Origin: Actinophytocola sp.
Lineage (GTDB): Bacteria > Actinomycetota > Actinomycetes > Mycobacteriales > Pseudonocardiaceae
Assembly (NCBI GenBank): GCA_009377475.1
Contig: WHTY01000010.1
Coordinates: 1-64,000 of the forward strand
Direction: 5' to 3'
DNA length: 64,000 bases
Below the pieces are notes generated by a model, which made no database searches, was not told the DNA's origin, and was given only the letters and a program-made list of their open reading frames with translations. Both the position numbers and the translations under genes were made by a program. This document shows positions 1 to 8,559 of this stretch, piece after piece (positions within the stretch are counted from its first letter, which is position 1; each line of letters starts with the position of its first letter).

Positions 1-239
1 AATCACATGAGAGGAGCCGTTCCTTTTCCAGCGTGACACACGCTGATTACTCAATTGATCAGAAATTGTTGATTAACAAAACGGGGACGCCCGACAGATT
101 CATCTCGACTCAACTTATAGTCGGCTTGTGAATAATCCCCCCAGTATCGCGCACCAGGCGAGAAGCGGGCGGGGAACAGGAGCCCGATGTCGCAGCGCTG
201 GCGAGCAGCAGCGCGCTAGCGCATGGACCTGACGTGAAG
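1..239. other. Intergenic, AT-rich, no gene seen
   Basis: No convincing coding frame is present. The first 130 bases are visibly richer in A/T than the rest of the window and contain short inverted motifs, for example GCGTG-A-CACGC near 31-43 and an interrupted AATT pair near 54-70. The stretch lies downstream of the low-GC ATP-grasp gene and shares its base composition, so it may belong to the same acquired segment. Confidence 0.5.
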
Positions 240-1514
240 CTACTCGCCGACTTCGAAAGGCAATGCCTCAGCGCACCGTTCGAACTTCACGCGTAATTCG
301 TCCTCGTTGTCCGCGCCGACGTAGATGTTGGCGATCTTGTAACTGTAGCTGTCTTGATCGGTGAGCTCGGAGAGCCGGTCGCCGGTATGAGCGATGATGT
401 CGACGGTGACACCGTCGAGGTCTCGCTCAACGGCGGCGATCTCCTCCTCGGTGGGATGGCGACGAACGACACCGTCGGTCCAGTGCCGCAGGAACCATTT
501 GGCCGCCATCGGATACGGACCAGTTCGGTCTGGCGTGTCGGGATCCCAACCGAGCGCGAGACGCACCATGGCCTGGTGGTTGGATACCCCGTCGACTTGT
601 TCGAACAATTCGGCGTGGCTCTGAGAGTGGCGTGGGTTGACTTCCAACACTATGAGGGCGTTGGTTTCCTCGTTCCAGAAGAACTCAATGTTGAACGTGG
701 TGTTGTCCAACTCGACCTGGTCGAGAATGAGTTCCGAGACATCGGCCATCCGGCCGCTAACGCTCTCCGGCACCGCTGCGGGGTACTGAAAGCGCACAAA
801 GCTAGGACTCTCCTCATAGGTAACCGATTCGACAACGCCATAGACGTGACTCTGGCCGCGATGTCGGTAACCCTCAATCGTCAACTGCCTGCCGCTCGCA
901 CTTTCCTCGGCGAGGCAGGATTGTCCGCCCGCGTCGTCGATCTCGGAAGGCAGCTCGAGGTGCTCGAGCAGGACGTCGAACGGCTCGCCGATCCGGCCGA
1001 TCCCCTCAAGAATCTGGTCGAGCGCGTCCCGGAATTCGCGGACGTTCGCCACACCGAACGCGAGGTCGGAGGAGAATGATTTCACCGGCTTGACCCACAT
1101 AGGAAAAGTCACGCCCTCCGGTGGATCGGAGTCGTGCTCGGGGTCGACCAGCCCAAATCGGGGATACTCCTTGATGACCTTCTGCTGCTCGAGGCGGCTC
1201 CAGTATTTGTGCTCGCACTTTACGACCGCCGCCAGGCTCGCGCCAGGGAGCCCACCATGACGCTTACACAGAATCGGGACCATGCTGCTGACCGGAAAGT
1301 CCCAAAAGCCAATGATCGCGTTTACCGGCCCGTCGAAGTTTTCCAGCTGCATCTGCGCCTTCTCCAACAATGCACGCAGCGGAATCTCCTCGCCGTACTG
1401 CAGCTCCTCGATGGTGAGCAGTGGGTGAAACCGGATCTGCTCGGCATCGGGCAAGTTTTGCAGAATCTGGTGGTTGTGTTCATCAAGGCCCAACACGAAC
1501 ACGTTTTGGCGCAC
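240..1514 (-). CDS. ATP-grasp domain carboxylate-amine ligase-like protein
   Basis: The 424-residue product has an ATP-grasp fold. It has an N-terminal Rossmann-like part (residues 1-100), a probable ATP-binding lysine in the WVKPVKS segment (about 140-146) and the metal-binding end of the fold, with Glu277 and the EVNPR motif at 291-295 (Glu, Asn, Arg). It resembles the biotin-carboxylase-like ligases that join a carboxylate to an amine, such as L-amino-acid ligases, but the substrate cannot be read from sequence. GTG at 1514 was chosen because GAGGAGG lies just upstream and the fold begins there (NVFVLGLD); the frame stays open further upstream without family-like sequence. Three sampled 60-base lines are 50-57% GC, against well over 70% in the next gene, which suggests horizontal transfer. 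No partner gene is adjacent. Confidence 0.8.
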   Translation of the reverse strand: MRQNVFVLGLDEHNHQILQNLPDAEQIRFHPLLTIEELQYGEEIPLRALLEKAQMQLENFDGPVNAIIGFWDFPVSSMVPILCKRHGGLPGASLAAVVKCEHKYWSRLEQQKVIKEYPRFGLVDPEHDSDPPEGVTFPMWVKPVKSFSSDLAFGVANVREFRDALDQILEGIGRIGEPFDVLLEHLELPSEIDDAGGQSCLAEESASGRQLTIEGYRHRGQSHVYGVVESVTYEESPSFVRFQYPAAVPESVSGRMADVSELILDQVELDNTTFNIEFFWNEETNALIVLEVNPRHSQSHAELFEQVDGVSNHQAMVRLALGWDPDTPDRTGPYPMAAKWFLRHWTDGVVRRHPTEEEIAAVERDLDGVTVDIIAHTGDRLSELTDQDSYSYKIANIYVGADNEDELRVKFERCAEALPFEVGE

Positions 1515-1871
1515 GGCTCCTCCTCTGGTTCCTGGCTCAGTCGGACTACCCGTAAGGTGTCGCGCGAAACCTGTAGCGGCCATGACACGACAGCGGACAC
1601 CCAGCGCAACGCCATGTCGAGCCGACTTCCGGAGGCTGGGGCTGACCAAGGGTATGCGGCAGCGGCGTGCGGTTCGTTTGCTGGCGCCAAGGACGGGTCT
1701 CAGGGTCGCCGCGAGCACCCAGCACATGTGTCGTACGCTCGAAATTGACCAAGGCACGACGGAGTGCGTGGATTTTCACACCCAACAGGTCACTGTTCGA
1801 TCCCGATATCGCGCACCCCCCAGCCGCTCAGTGTTGTGACGTAGGCATGCCGTAGTCGACGAAAGGCATCC
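1515..1871. other. Intergenic between divergent genes, no gene recognised
   Basis: These 357 bases separate the ATP-grasp gene from the membrane glycosyltransferase. Frames are open on both strands but none gives a recognisable protein or a good ribosome-binding site. A TTGACC hexamer followed 18 bases later by TGGATT (about 1745-1774) could be a sigma-A promoter for the rightward gene. GC is intermediate, so the edge of the foreign segment probably lies here. Confidence 0.35.
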
Positions 1872-3131
1872 GTGGCACGCAGCATCCCCCACCGGTTACT
1901 GGACAGCACACGACTCCGCGTGCTGGTGGCCGTGGGCGTCGCGGTGCACGTCGTGATATTCCTCATGCTGCAGCTCGGGATCCCGCACATCGACCTCCAG
2001 GTGTACCGATTCGCCGTGGACGTCTGGTTCGGCAGCGGCGACATCTACGGCCCGCTGCCGATGACCGACGTCGACCTGGAACTGCCCTACATCTACCCGC
2101 CGTTCGCCATCCTGCCCGCGATTCCGTTCGCGTTGCTGCCGATGACACCGGCGTTCGTGCTGCTGTTCGCGCTCAACATCGTGGCGATCGCGGCCACGCT
2201 GCACCTGGTCGGCAGGCGGGTGTGGCCGAAAGGCGGGACACGCGGCGCGGCGTTGATCGCGGTGGCGGGCCTGTCGTTGTCGCTGACGTTGGAGCCGGTG
2301 CGCGACACGTTCTCGTTCGGACAGATCAACCTGCTGCTCATGGGCCTTGTCGCGGCGGACTGCCTCGTCCGCGCGCCGCGCTGGCCGCGCGGCATGCTGA
2401 TCGGCATCGCGGCGGCCATCAAGCTCACCCCCGCCGTGTTCGTGCTGTTCTTCCTCGCCCGAAAGGATTACCGCGCGGCACTCGTCGCGGGGATCACCGG
2501 CGTCGCCGCCACCGCGCTCGGCTTCCTGACCAGCTTCTCCGCGTCGGTGGAGTACTGGTTCGGCGGTATGGGCGACACCGCGCGCATCAGCGGCTCGACG
2601 TATCGCGCCAACCAGACCGTCACCGCAGCGCTGGCGCGGTTCGGCATCGAGAAGCCGCTGCTCACGGTGCTGGTCGCCGTCGTGGTGCTTGCGCTACTTG
2701 TGCTCGTGGCGCGCACGATCCAACACAGCGGCCCCGCGACAGCGTTCGCCCTGGTGGGTACGTTCCTGGTGCTGGCGTCGCCGACGTCGTGGTCGCACCA
2801 CTGGGTGTGGATCGTGCCGGGGTCGGTGGTGATGCTCGCCGCGACCGTGCGGGGCTTCGGTGAGGGCTCGCGCCACCGCTGGCCGTTGGCCGCCGCGACC
2901 GGCGCGACGGTGCTGCTGTTCGTCATCGCGCCATTCCACTACCTGCCGGGCAACCACGACTGGACCATCGGCGAGCCCGACATCGAACTGACCTGGTCGC
3001 CATTGCACCACCTCGTCGGCGACACCTACATCCTCGCGGGCGTCGCCTGGATCGTCGGCTGCGCGATCGCGCTCCGCCCCCGGACGTCGAACACCCAGCA
3101 GGAGCCGCAATCGGTGAGCGCGGGTGGCTGA
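1872..3131 (+). CDS. GT87-type (DUF2029) polyprenyl-linked glycosyltransferase, integral membrane
   Basis: A 419-residue polytopic membrane protein of the GT-C fold. After the first membrane helix (about 17-37) comes the motif HIDLQVY, whose Asp41 sits where GT-C enzymes carry their catalytic acidic residue in the first outer loop. Around nine further hydrophobic segments follow. Family members move mannose or arabinose from polyprenyl phosphate onto cell-envelope glycolipids (PimE, AftC and related); the exact sugar and acceptor cannot be told. The GTG start has GAAAGG seven bases upstream. Its last eight bases overlap the first fluC gene, so these genes are probably translated from one message. 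Confidence 0.8.
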   Translation: MARSIPHRLLDSTRLRVLVAVGVAVHVVIFLMLQLGIPHIDLQVYRFAVDVWFGSGDIYGPLPMTDVDLELPYIYPPFAILPAIPFALLPMTPAFVLLFALNIVAIAATLHLVGRRVWPKGGTRGAALIAVAGLSLSLTLEPVRDTFSFGQINLLLMGLVAADCLVRAPRWPRGMLIGIAAAIKLTPAVFVLFFLARKDYRAALVAGITGVAATALGFLTSFSASVEYWFGGMGDTARISGSTYRANQTVTAALARFGIEKPLLTVLVAVVVLALLVLVARTIQHSGPATAFALVGTFLVLASPTSWSHHWVWIVPGSVVMLAATVRGFGEGSRHRWPLAAATGATVLLFVIAPFHYLPGNHDWTIGEPDIELTWSPLHHLVGDTYILAGVAWIVGCAIALRPRTSNTQQEPQSVSAGG

Positions 3132-3582
3132 CGTGCGGACGTCCGCGGCGCAGGCGGGGGCCGCTGTCGGTCATCGCACGTTCCGGTGGGACGTGCTGTT
3201 CGCGGTGGCCGCCGGTGGCGCCATCGGCAGCCTCGCCCGCTACGGCCTCGCCGTGGCGCTGCCCACCACGCCGGGCGCGTTCCCGTGGGCGACGCTGCTG
3301 GCGAACGTCGTCGGCTGCCTGCTGATCGGCGCGCTGATGGCCTCGCTCACCGAGGCGGGCCGCCCGCACCGGCTGCTGCGGCCGTTCTTCGGCATCGGCG
3401 TGCTCGGCGGGTTCACCACGTTCTCGACCTACGTCATCGAGGTGATCGACGCGGGAGACCCCGGCGTCGCGGTGCTCTACGGCGTGGGCACGGTGGTCGC
3501 CGCGCTGGTCGCCGTCGTGACGGGGCTCGTCCTCACCCGTGCCGTGCTCCGGCCGCGCAGTCACCGGAAGGAGTGGTCATGA
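3124..3582 (+). CDS. fluC: Fluoride exporter FluC (CrcB), first copy
   Basis: A 152-residue, four-helix membrane protein of the CrcB/FluC family, which forms dual-topology dimers that let fluoride leak out of the cell. Seen are the [10 protein letters not shown] motif (31-40), the pore Asn61 in the second helix and GGFTTFST (95-102), where FluC proteins coordinate the central sodium and the fluoride path. An N-terminal extension of about 20 residues precedes the first helix. It overlaps the upstream glycosyltransferase by 8 bases and the downstream DUF190 gene by ATGA. With the second copy at 3914 it probably forms a heterodimer, as paired crcB genes do in other Gram-positives. Confidence 0.9.
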   Translation: MADVRTSAAQAGAAVGHRTFRWDVLFAVAAGGAIGSLARYGLAVALPTTPGAFPWATLLANVVGCLLIGALMASLTEAGRPHRLLRPFFGIGVLGGFTTFSTYVIEVIDAGDPGVAVLYGVGTVVAALVAVVTGLVLTRAVLRPRSHRKEWS

Positions 3583-3917
3583 CATCCACCGAACGGGCGA
3601 TGCGGCTGACGATCCACGTCAGCGAGAACGACACCTGGCAGCACAAGCCGCTGTATCACGAGATCGTGCGCAGGGCGCGGGAAGCGGGCCTCGCGGGGGC
3701 GTCGGTGTTCCGGGGCATCGAGGGCTACGGCTCACACTCGCTGATCCACACCACGCGGTTCCTCTCACTGTCGGAGGACCTGCCGCTGGCGATCGTCATC
3801 GTCGACGACGAGCAGCGGGTCCGGGCGTTCGCCGACGAGCTGAGCGACGTGCTGTCCGACGGGCTGGTCACCCTCGACGAGGTGGAGATCGTCCGCTATC
3901 CGGGTGAGGCGCGGTGA
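3579..3917 (+). CDS. DUF190 family protein in fluoride operon
   Basis: The 112-residue soluble protein belongs to DUF190, a small alpha/beta family related in fold to PII signal proteins. The conserved stretch [11 protein letters not shown] lies near residues 44-54. The ATG at 3579 overlaps the stop of fluC-1 (ATGA) and has AAGGAG eight bases upstream. Its end overlaps the second fluC by GTGA. Being sandwiched between two crcB/fluC genes is the usual setting for this family, so a role in sensing or gating fluoride export is likely but unproven. Confidence 0.85.
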   Translation: MTSTERAMRLTIHVSENDTWQHKPLYHEIVRRAREAGLAGASVFRGIEGYGSHSLIHTTRFLSLSEDLPLAIVIVDDEQRVRAFADELSDVLSDGLVTLDEVEIVRYPGEAR

Positions 3918-4282
3918 CCGTGCTGCTTGTCGCGGCGGGCGGCGCGCTCGGGGCCACACTGCGCTACCTCATCGACCAATGGGCGCAGCGGCGCAGCGGC
4001 AGCGGCTTCCCGTACGGCACTCTCACGGTCAACGTCCTCGGCTCGGCGCTGCTCGGCCTGCTGGCCGGGCTTGCCCTGGACGGCGCGAGCGGTGACGCGG
4101 TGCGCTCGCTGGTCGGCATCGGCCTGTGCGGTTCGCTGACGACGTACTCCACCTTCGGGTACGAGACCGTGCGGCTGATCACCGAGGGCGCGCGGCGGCA
4201 CGCCGTCGTCAACGTCGTCGGCACGCTGCTGGCTGGCTTCGCGGCAGCAGGCGCGGGCCTGCTGCTCGCGACGGCGTTCTGA
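3914..4282 (+). CDS. fluC: Fluoride exporter FluC (CrcB), second copy
   Basis: A 122-residue four-helix membrane protein. Motifs match Flu[11 protein letters not shown] (9-18), the pore Asn40 in LTVN, and [10 protein letters not shown] (72-81). It is shorter at the N terminus than the first copy and differs clearly in sequence, so the two are old paralogues rather than a recent duplication. The GTG start overlaps the DUF190 stop by four bases. No fluoride riboswitch was recognised before the operon. Confidence 0.9.
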   Translation: MTVLLVAAGGALGATLRYLIDQWAQRRSGSGFPYGTLTVNVLGSALLGLLAGLALDGASGDAVRSLVGIGLCGSLTTYSTFGYETVRLITEGARRHAVVNVVGTLLAGFAAAGAGLLLATAF

Positions 4283-4286
4283 CACC

Positions 4287-4311
4287 GGTGGGGCCGCGTG
4301 ACGACCCCACC
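4287..4311. terminator. Hairpin between convergent genes
   Basis: GGTGGGG and CCCCACC form a 7-bp GC stem around an 11-base loop in the 37-base gap between the fluC operon and the convergent S9 peptidase gene. It could end transcription from both sides; there is no U-tract. Confidence 0.55.
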
Positions 4312-4319
4312 AGAGGACG

Positions 4320-6389
4320 TCACGCCGTCGCGAGGTCGAGCTGCCGCATCACCCAGTCCACCTGCAGGTGCAGCAGGTTCTCCGCCACGACCTCGTCGCT
4401 CGGCGTCATGTGGGTGGTGCCGACAAGCGGCACGAAGTCGTGCCAGTTCCCGCCCGCGAGCAGCGCCGACGACAGCCGCAGGGCGTGCGCGACGAAGACG
4501 TTGTCGTCCGCGAGCCCGTGCACGATCAGCAGCGAGCGCTCCAGGTTCGCGGCGTCGTCGATCAGCGAGTTCCGCCGGTACGACTCCGCGTTTTCGGCGG
4601 GGTGGCCGAGGTAGCGCTCGGTGTAGTGCGTGTCGTACAGCGACCAGTCGGTGACCGGGGCGCCCGCGATCCCGGCGTGGAAGACGTCCGGCCTGCGCAG
4701 CACCGCGAGCGCCGACAGGTATCCGCCGTAGGACCAGCCCCGGATCGCCACCTTCGACGTGTCCAGCTCGGACCGTTCGGCGGCGACGGCGTGCAGCGCG
4801 TCCACCTGGTCGGTGAGGCTGACCTCGGCCAGCGCGCCGCCGATCTCCTTCTCCCATGCCGGTCCGCGTCCGGGGCTGCCCCTGCCGTCCGCGATGAGCA
4901 CGGCGAAGCCCTGGTCGGCGAACCACTGCGACGTCAGGAACGCGTTGCGGGTGGTGAGCACCCGCTGCGCGTGCGGCCCCCCGTACGGGTCGAGCAGCAC
5001 CGGCAGCGGCCCGTCGGATGCCTGGTAGCCGGTCGGCAGCAGCAGCGCGCAGCGCAGGTTCCGCTCCCCCACGGTCAGCATCCGCAGGTTCGGGGTGATG
5101 CCGGGATCGGCGGTGTGGCTGGCGATCTGCGCGCCACGGACGCTCACGCGCGGCCCGGCGTAGTCCAGCGACCACGACGACAGCACGCACGTCTCGGCCG
5201 TGCCCGCCCCGACGTGCACACCGTCCCCTTCGGACAGTCGCACCACGCTGCCCGCGTCGGTGCGGTAGACGTGGATCTGCGTCGGATCGGCCTCGGAGCC
5301 GCTGAACAGCACCTCGTCCCCGACGTGCAGCACCGAGCGCACCCGCAGCCCGGGATCGGTCACCGGCTTGCCGTCGACGACCAGCCGGTAGGAGTCGTCG
5401 GAGGCCTCGACCCGCACCAGCCTGCCGTCCGGCGTCCACGCGGGCACGCCGGGGACGATCTCCACCCACGCCGGGTCGGTCTCGCTGTGCACGAGCGACG
5501 TCGAGCCGTCGGTGACGTCGATCGCGAGGACGTCCAGCCTGCGCTGGTCGCGCGGCTGCACCGTGATCAGCGGCGGGCCGCCCGCCGACCAGTGTGCCGC
5601 GACCAGGTACTCCCAGTCGCCGCGTTCGACGTCCACAGTGGACCCGTCGAGCCCGATGATTCGCAGCGACACGGCGACGTTGCGCTCCCCCGCCGCGGGG
5701 TACGCGACGGTGTTGACCGGGGTTGCCGGGTTGGCGGGATCGGCGATGTTCCAGCGCGGCACGCCGGTGCTGTCGGTGCGCTGCGCAAGCACGGCCGTGC
5801 CGTCCGGCGACCACCAGTACCCGCGCGAGCGGTTCATCTCTTCGGCGGCGATGAACTCCGCGACACCCCAGGTGACCTCCGGGTCCTCCTCGCTGGCGAG
5901 CACGGTGTCCGTGCCTGCGGCCAGCTCGATCACCCGCAGCGCGCCGTCAGCGGCGTAGGCGACGTGCGTGCCCTGCGGGTTCAGGCGGGGGTCGATGACC
6001 GCGCCGGATACGTGCTCGGCGACCGACCCGCTCGCGACGTCGACGGAGTACAGCGTGCCGCCCAGCGAGAACACCGCCGTCTCGTACCCGGCGTCGACGG
6101 CGTAACGCACCACCCCGCCGCCGGACTCCCTGCTGCGCTCGCGGCGCGCGCGCTCCTCCTGCGACAGCTCCTCCTCGCCGGGCAGCAGCCGCTCGGCGTC
6201 GACCAGTTTCGACTCCGTGCCGCTGGCGACGTCCAGCGACCAGAGGCTGTGCGTGCGGTCGTAGCCGTCGCCGCTGCGCAGGTACAACACGCGCGAGCCG
6301 TCCGGCGCGACCTGGAACTCCTTGGGCGCGCCGAGGGTGAACCGCTGGGTACGGGCGAGCTTGCGAAGAAACGAGAGATCTGCTGTCAC
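4320..6389 (-). CDS. S9 family (dipeptidyl-peptidase IV-like) serine peptidase
   Basis: About 689 residues: an N-terminal beta-propeller (about 30-430) and a C-terminal alpha/beta-hydrolase domain. The catalytic triad is visible: Ser553 in GWSYGG, Asp628 in LADDNV and His660 in GTTHMT. The GGPHAQ stretch and the Glu pair (AAEEMN) typical of DPP-IV substrate recognition are also present. Such enzymes cleave dipeptides or short peptides after proline; no signal peptide is seen, so it is probably cytoplasmic. GTG at 6389 or GTG at 6398 both fit; there is no strong ribosome site, and the open frame extends further up without conserved sequence. Confidence 0.9.
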   Translation of the reverse strand: MTADLSFLRKLARTQRFTLGAPKEFQVAPDGSRVLYLRSGDGYDRTHSLWSLDVASGTESKLVDAERLLPGEEELSQEERARRERSRESGGGVVRYAVDAGYETAVFSLGGTLYSVDVASGSVAEHVSGAVIDPRLNPQGTHVAYAADGALRVIELAAGTDTVLASEEDPEVTWGVAEFIAAEEMNRSRGYWWSPDGTAVLAQRTDSTGVPRWNIADPANPATPVNTVAYPAAGERNVAVSLRIIGLDGSTVDVERGDWEYLVAAHWSAGGPPLITVQPRDQRRLDVLAIDVTDGSTSLVHSETDPAWVEIVPGVPAWTPDGRLVRVEASDDSYRLVVDGKPVTDPGLRVRSVLHVGDEVLFSGSEADPTQIHVYRTDAGSVVRLSEGDGVHVGAGTAETCVLSSWSLDYAGPRVSVRGAQIASHTADPGITPNLRMLTVGERNLRCALLLPTGYQASDGPLPVLLDPYGGPHAQRVLTTRNAFLTSQWFADQGFAVLIADGRGSPGRGPAWEKEIGGALAEVSLTDQVDALHAVAAERSELDTSKVAIRGWSYGGYLSALAVLRRPDVFHAGIAGAPVTDWSLYDTHYTERYLGHPAENAESYRRNSLIDDAANLERSLLIVHGLADDNVFVAHALRLSSALLAGGNWHDFVPLVGTTHMTPSDEVVAENLLHLQVDWVMRQLDLATA

Positions 6390-6574
6390 AGCATGCACTC
6401 TGTCAGACGCGCGATCGGCGGCGCACGCGTACCAGCGTGGACTGGTGTGGCCGATGTGGCTGTCGACACAGCCGTTCCCATGGCGCAACGAATCGTCCAC
6501 TCGATCGGGGAACTACGCAACGAATAATGCCGATGCGCAACGTTGCCCGGCTGATCGAACGCCCGTCGGCCGCA

Positions 6575-6580
6575 TAATCT
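6575..6580 (+). promoter_or_regulatory. -10 hexamer of leaderless rocD
   Basis: TAATCT lies six bases before the ATG of rocD, with no ribosome-binding site between them. This is the arrangement expected for a leaderless transcript in actinobacteria. Confidence 0.6.
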
Positions 6581-6586
6581 GGCTTC

Positions 6587-7816
6587 ATGACGATGACCGC
6601 AGCCACCACATCGCCGCTCACGCAGGAGTTCATCGACGCCGACGAGCACTGGTCGACGCACAACTACCACCCGCTTCCCGTCGTCATCGCCGAAGCGGAG
6701 GGCGCGTGGGTCACCGACGTCGAAGGTAACCGCTACCTGGACTTCCTCGCCGGGTACTCGGCGTTGAACTTCGGGCATCGGCACCCCGCGCTCATCGAGG
6801 CCACCACCGCGCAGCTGGGCCGGGTCACGCTGACCTCGCGGGCGTTCCACCACGACCAGTTCGGCGCGTTCTGCCGCGAGCTGGCCGAGCTGACCGGCAC
6901 CGAGATGGTGCTGCCGATGAACTCGGGTGCGGAGGCCGTCGAGTCAGCCATCAAGGTGGCGCGCAAGTGGGCCTACCGAGTGAAGGGCGTCCCCGCCGAC
7001 GCCGCCCGGATCGTCGTCGCCAGCTCGAACTTCCACGGCCGCACCACGACGATCGTGTCGTTCTCCGACGACGACGAAGCGCGCGCGGACTACGGCCCCT
7101 ACACGCCAGGGTTCGTGACCGTGCCGTTCGGGGATGCCGAGGCGCTGGCCGACGCCGTCACCGACGACACCGCCGCCGTGCTGCTGGAGCCGATCCAGGG
7201 CGAGGCGGGCGTCAACGTCCCCCCGTCGGGGTACTTCGCCGAGGTCCGGCGGATCTGCGACGACCGGGGCGCACTGTTCATCGCGGACGAGATCCAGTCC
7301 GGCCTCGCGCGCACCGGCACGTTGCTCGCACTTGAGCACGAAGGCGTGCGGGCGGACCTGACCACGCTGGGCAAGGCGCTCGGCGGCGGCATCCTGCCGG
7401 TCTCGGCGGTCGTCGGCAGCCGCGACGTCCTCGGGGTGCTGCGGCCGGGTGAGCACGGCTCGACGTTCGGCGGCAATCCGCTGGCGTGCGCCGTCGGGCG
7501 CGCGGTGGTCAAGCTGCTCGCGACCGGCGAGTTCCAGCAACGTTCGGCATCGCTTGGGGAGCACCTGCACGCGCGGCTGGGTGAGCTGGTCGGCAATGGC
7601 GTGTCCGCCGTGCGTGGCCGGGGCCTGTGGGCCGGGGTGGACATCGCCGACGGCGGGTTGACCGGCAGGCAGGCCGCGCAGGCGCTCGCGGGCAAGGGCG
7701 TGCTGTGCAAGGAGACGCACGGTTCGACGTTGCGGCTCGCGCCGCCGCTGGTGATCAGCAAGGACGACCTGGACCGGGGCGTCGACGCCGTCGCCGACGT
7801 GGTCTCGCGCGGGTAG
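6587..7816 (+). CDS. rocD: Ornithine--oxo-acid aminotransferase
   Basis: A 409-residue class III PLP aminotransferase. It converts ornithine and 2-oxoglutarate to glutamate semialdehyde and glutamate in arginine/ornithine breakdown or proline supply. The N-terminal NYHPLPVVI and the FLAGYSALNFGH stretch are characteristic of RocD. Asp234 (ADEIQSG) contacts the PLP ring nitrogen and Lys263 (LGKALGGG) is the PLP-binding lysine. The length is normal. It stands alone, divergent from the S9 peptidase, with a leaderless-type promoter; no rocA or rocF is adjacent. Confidence 0.95.
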   Translation: MTMTAATTSPLTQEFIDADEHWSTHNYHPLPVVIAEAEGAWVTDVEGNRYLDFLAGYSALNFGHRHPALIEATTAQLGRVTLTSRAFHHDQFGAFCRELAELTGTEMVLPMNSGAEAVESAIKVARKWAYRVKGVPADAARIVVASSNFHGRTTTIVSFSDDDEARADYGPYTPGFVTVPFGDAEALADAVTDDTAAVLLEPIQGEAGVNVPPSGYFAEVRRICDDRGALFIADEIQSGLARTGTLLALEHEGVRADLTTLGKALGGGILPVSAVVGSRDVLGVLRPGEHGSTFGGNPLACAVGRAVVKLLATGEFQQRSASLGEHLHARLGELVGNGVSAVRGRGLWAGVDIADGGLTGRQAAQALAGKGVLCKETHGSTLRLAPPLVISKDDLDRGVDAVADVVSRG

Positions 7817-7836
7817 CTGCCAGGAGTCTGGGGTCC

Positions 7837-7867
7837 GGCGGCGCCCGTTGTAGGGGCGGGCGCCGCC
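7837..7867 (+). terminator. GC-rich hairpin after rocD
   Basis: GGCGGCGCCCG and CGGGCGCCGCC form a perfect 11-bp stem with a 9-base loop, 20 bases after the rocD stop. It is a likely terminator without a U-tract. Confidence 0.65.
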
Positions 7868-7898
7868 CACTGGCGTGCCGGTGCGGGATGATCGACGC

Positions 7899-8522
7899 GT
7901 GCTGGTGGTTGCGTTGCTGGGCGCGGTGGTCACGCTGGTGATCGGGCTGCGCTACGCGGGGGATCACCAGGCGAGCGCGCTCGACGCCGCCATCGAGGAC
8001 GTGCTGGTGGACGTCGTCGGCTCTGGTGACCTGGCGTGGTTGCTGGTGACGCCGTCGGAGCCGCATGTGGTGCTGCCGCTGGCGGCGCTCGTCGTGGCGG
8101 TGTGCCTGGTGCAGCGCCGGTGGCGCGGCGCGGTGCTGGCGGCGGTGGCTCCGGCGGTGGCGGTCGCGCTGAACACGTGGGCGCTCAAGCCCGCGTTCGG
8201 CAGGTTGTCCGAGGGACATCTGGCGTATCCGAGCGGACACACGGTGAGCATCGTCGCGGTGAGCGCGGTGGTCGTGCTGCTGGCGCGGCCGGGCGTGGCG
8301 CGGTGGATCGCAGCCGTCGTCGGCGCGATGGTGTCACTGGGCGTGGACGTCGCGCTGGTCACGCTGGGCTTCCACTACCCAACCGACGTCGTCGGCGGCG
8401 TCGCCTTCGCGTTGACGGTGGTGCCGCTGGTGGCGTTGGCGGCGAGCCGAAGGTGCCCTTCGGTACATATGCGGTACCCAAGGGCACCTTGGGCTCGCCC
8501 ACGCGGCCAGCACCGAACGTGA
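7899..8522 (+). CDS. PAP2 superfamily membrane phosphatase
   Basis: About 207 residues with five or six membrane segments and the three PAP2 signature blocks: LKPAFGR (C1), PSGHT (C2) and FHYPTD (C3, with the catalytic His and the Asp). The family dephosphorylates lipid phosphates such as phosphatidate or undecaprenyl pyrophosphate at the membrane. GTG at 7899 was preferred because GATGAT lies six bases upstream, as in leaderless genes; an in-frame GTG at 7875 would add eight residues. The last roughly 24 codons run through an intergenic palindrome (8441-8499), so the natural C terminus has probably been replaced by repeat sequence. Confidence 0.8.
   Translation: MLVVALLGAVVTLVIGLRYAGDHQASALDAAIEDVLVDVVGSGDLAWLLVTPSEPHVVLPLAALVVAVCLVQRRWRGAVLAAVAPAVAVALNTWALKPAFGRLSEGHLAYPSGHTVSIVAVSAVVVLLARPGVARWIAAVVGAMVSLGVDVALVTLGFHYPTDVVGGVAFALTVVPLVALAASRRCPSVHMRYPRAPWARPRGQHRT
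8441..8499. repeat. Palindromic repeat, copy 1 (26-bp arms, 7-nt loop)
   Basis: Left arm 8441-8466 and right arm 8474-8499 pair with two mismatches over 26 positions; the loop is ATATGCG. The core AAGGTGCCCTT recurs in the palindrome at 36541-36597 and, with one base changed, in the one at 23898-23956. The copy lies inside the 3' end of the PAP2 gene and before the convergent zapE gene, so it may also stop transcription from both sides. Confidence 0.8.
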
Positions 8523-8559
8523 GACTCGCGCGAAATAAGGTGAGACTCGCGGCTCAGGG
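8520..8559. repeat. 21-bp tandem repeat family II, about two copies
   Basis: Two units, 8520-8540 and 8541-8559, start with TGAGACTCGCG; the first continues CGAAATAAGG. The same unit appears almost four times at 30562-30641 and a related unit three times at 36621-36686. The second unit merges with the stop codon of the leftward zapE gene (8554). Confidence 0.75.

Noticed and set aside
1515-1871. Transposase or integrase remnant beside the ATP-grasp gene
   Set aside because: Open frames here show no DDE or tyrosine-recombinase motif and no terminal inverted repeats were found.
3000-3123. Fluoride riboswitch before fluC
   Set aside because: The gene overlaps an upstream coding region and no crcB-RNA-like fold was recognised.
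4368-6527. Rightward open frame of about 719 codons
   Set aside because: It is antisense to the S9 peptidase with its intact catalytic triad; the composition is that of a shadow frame.
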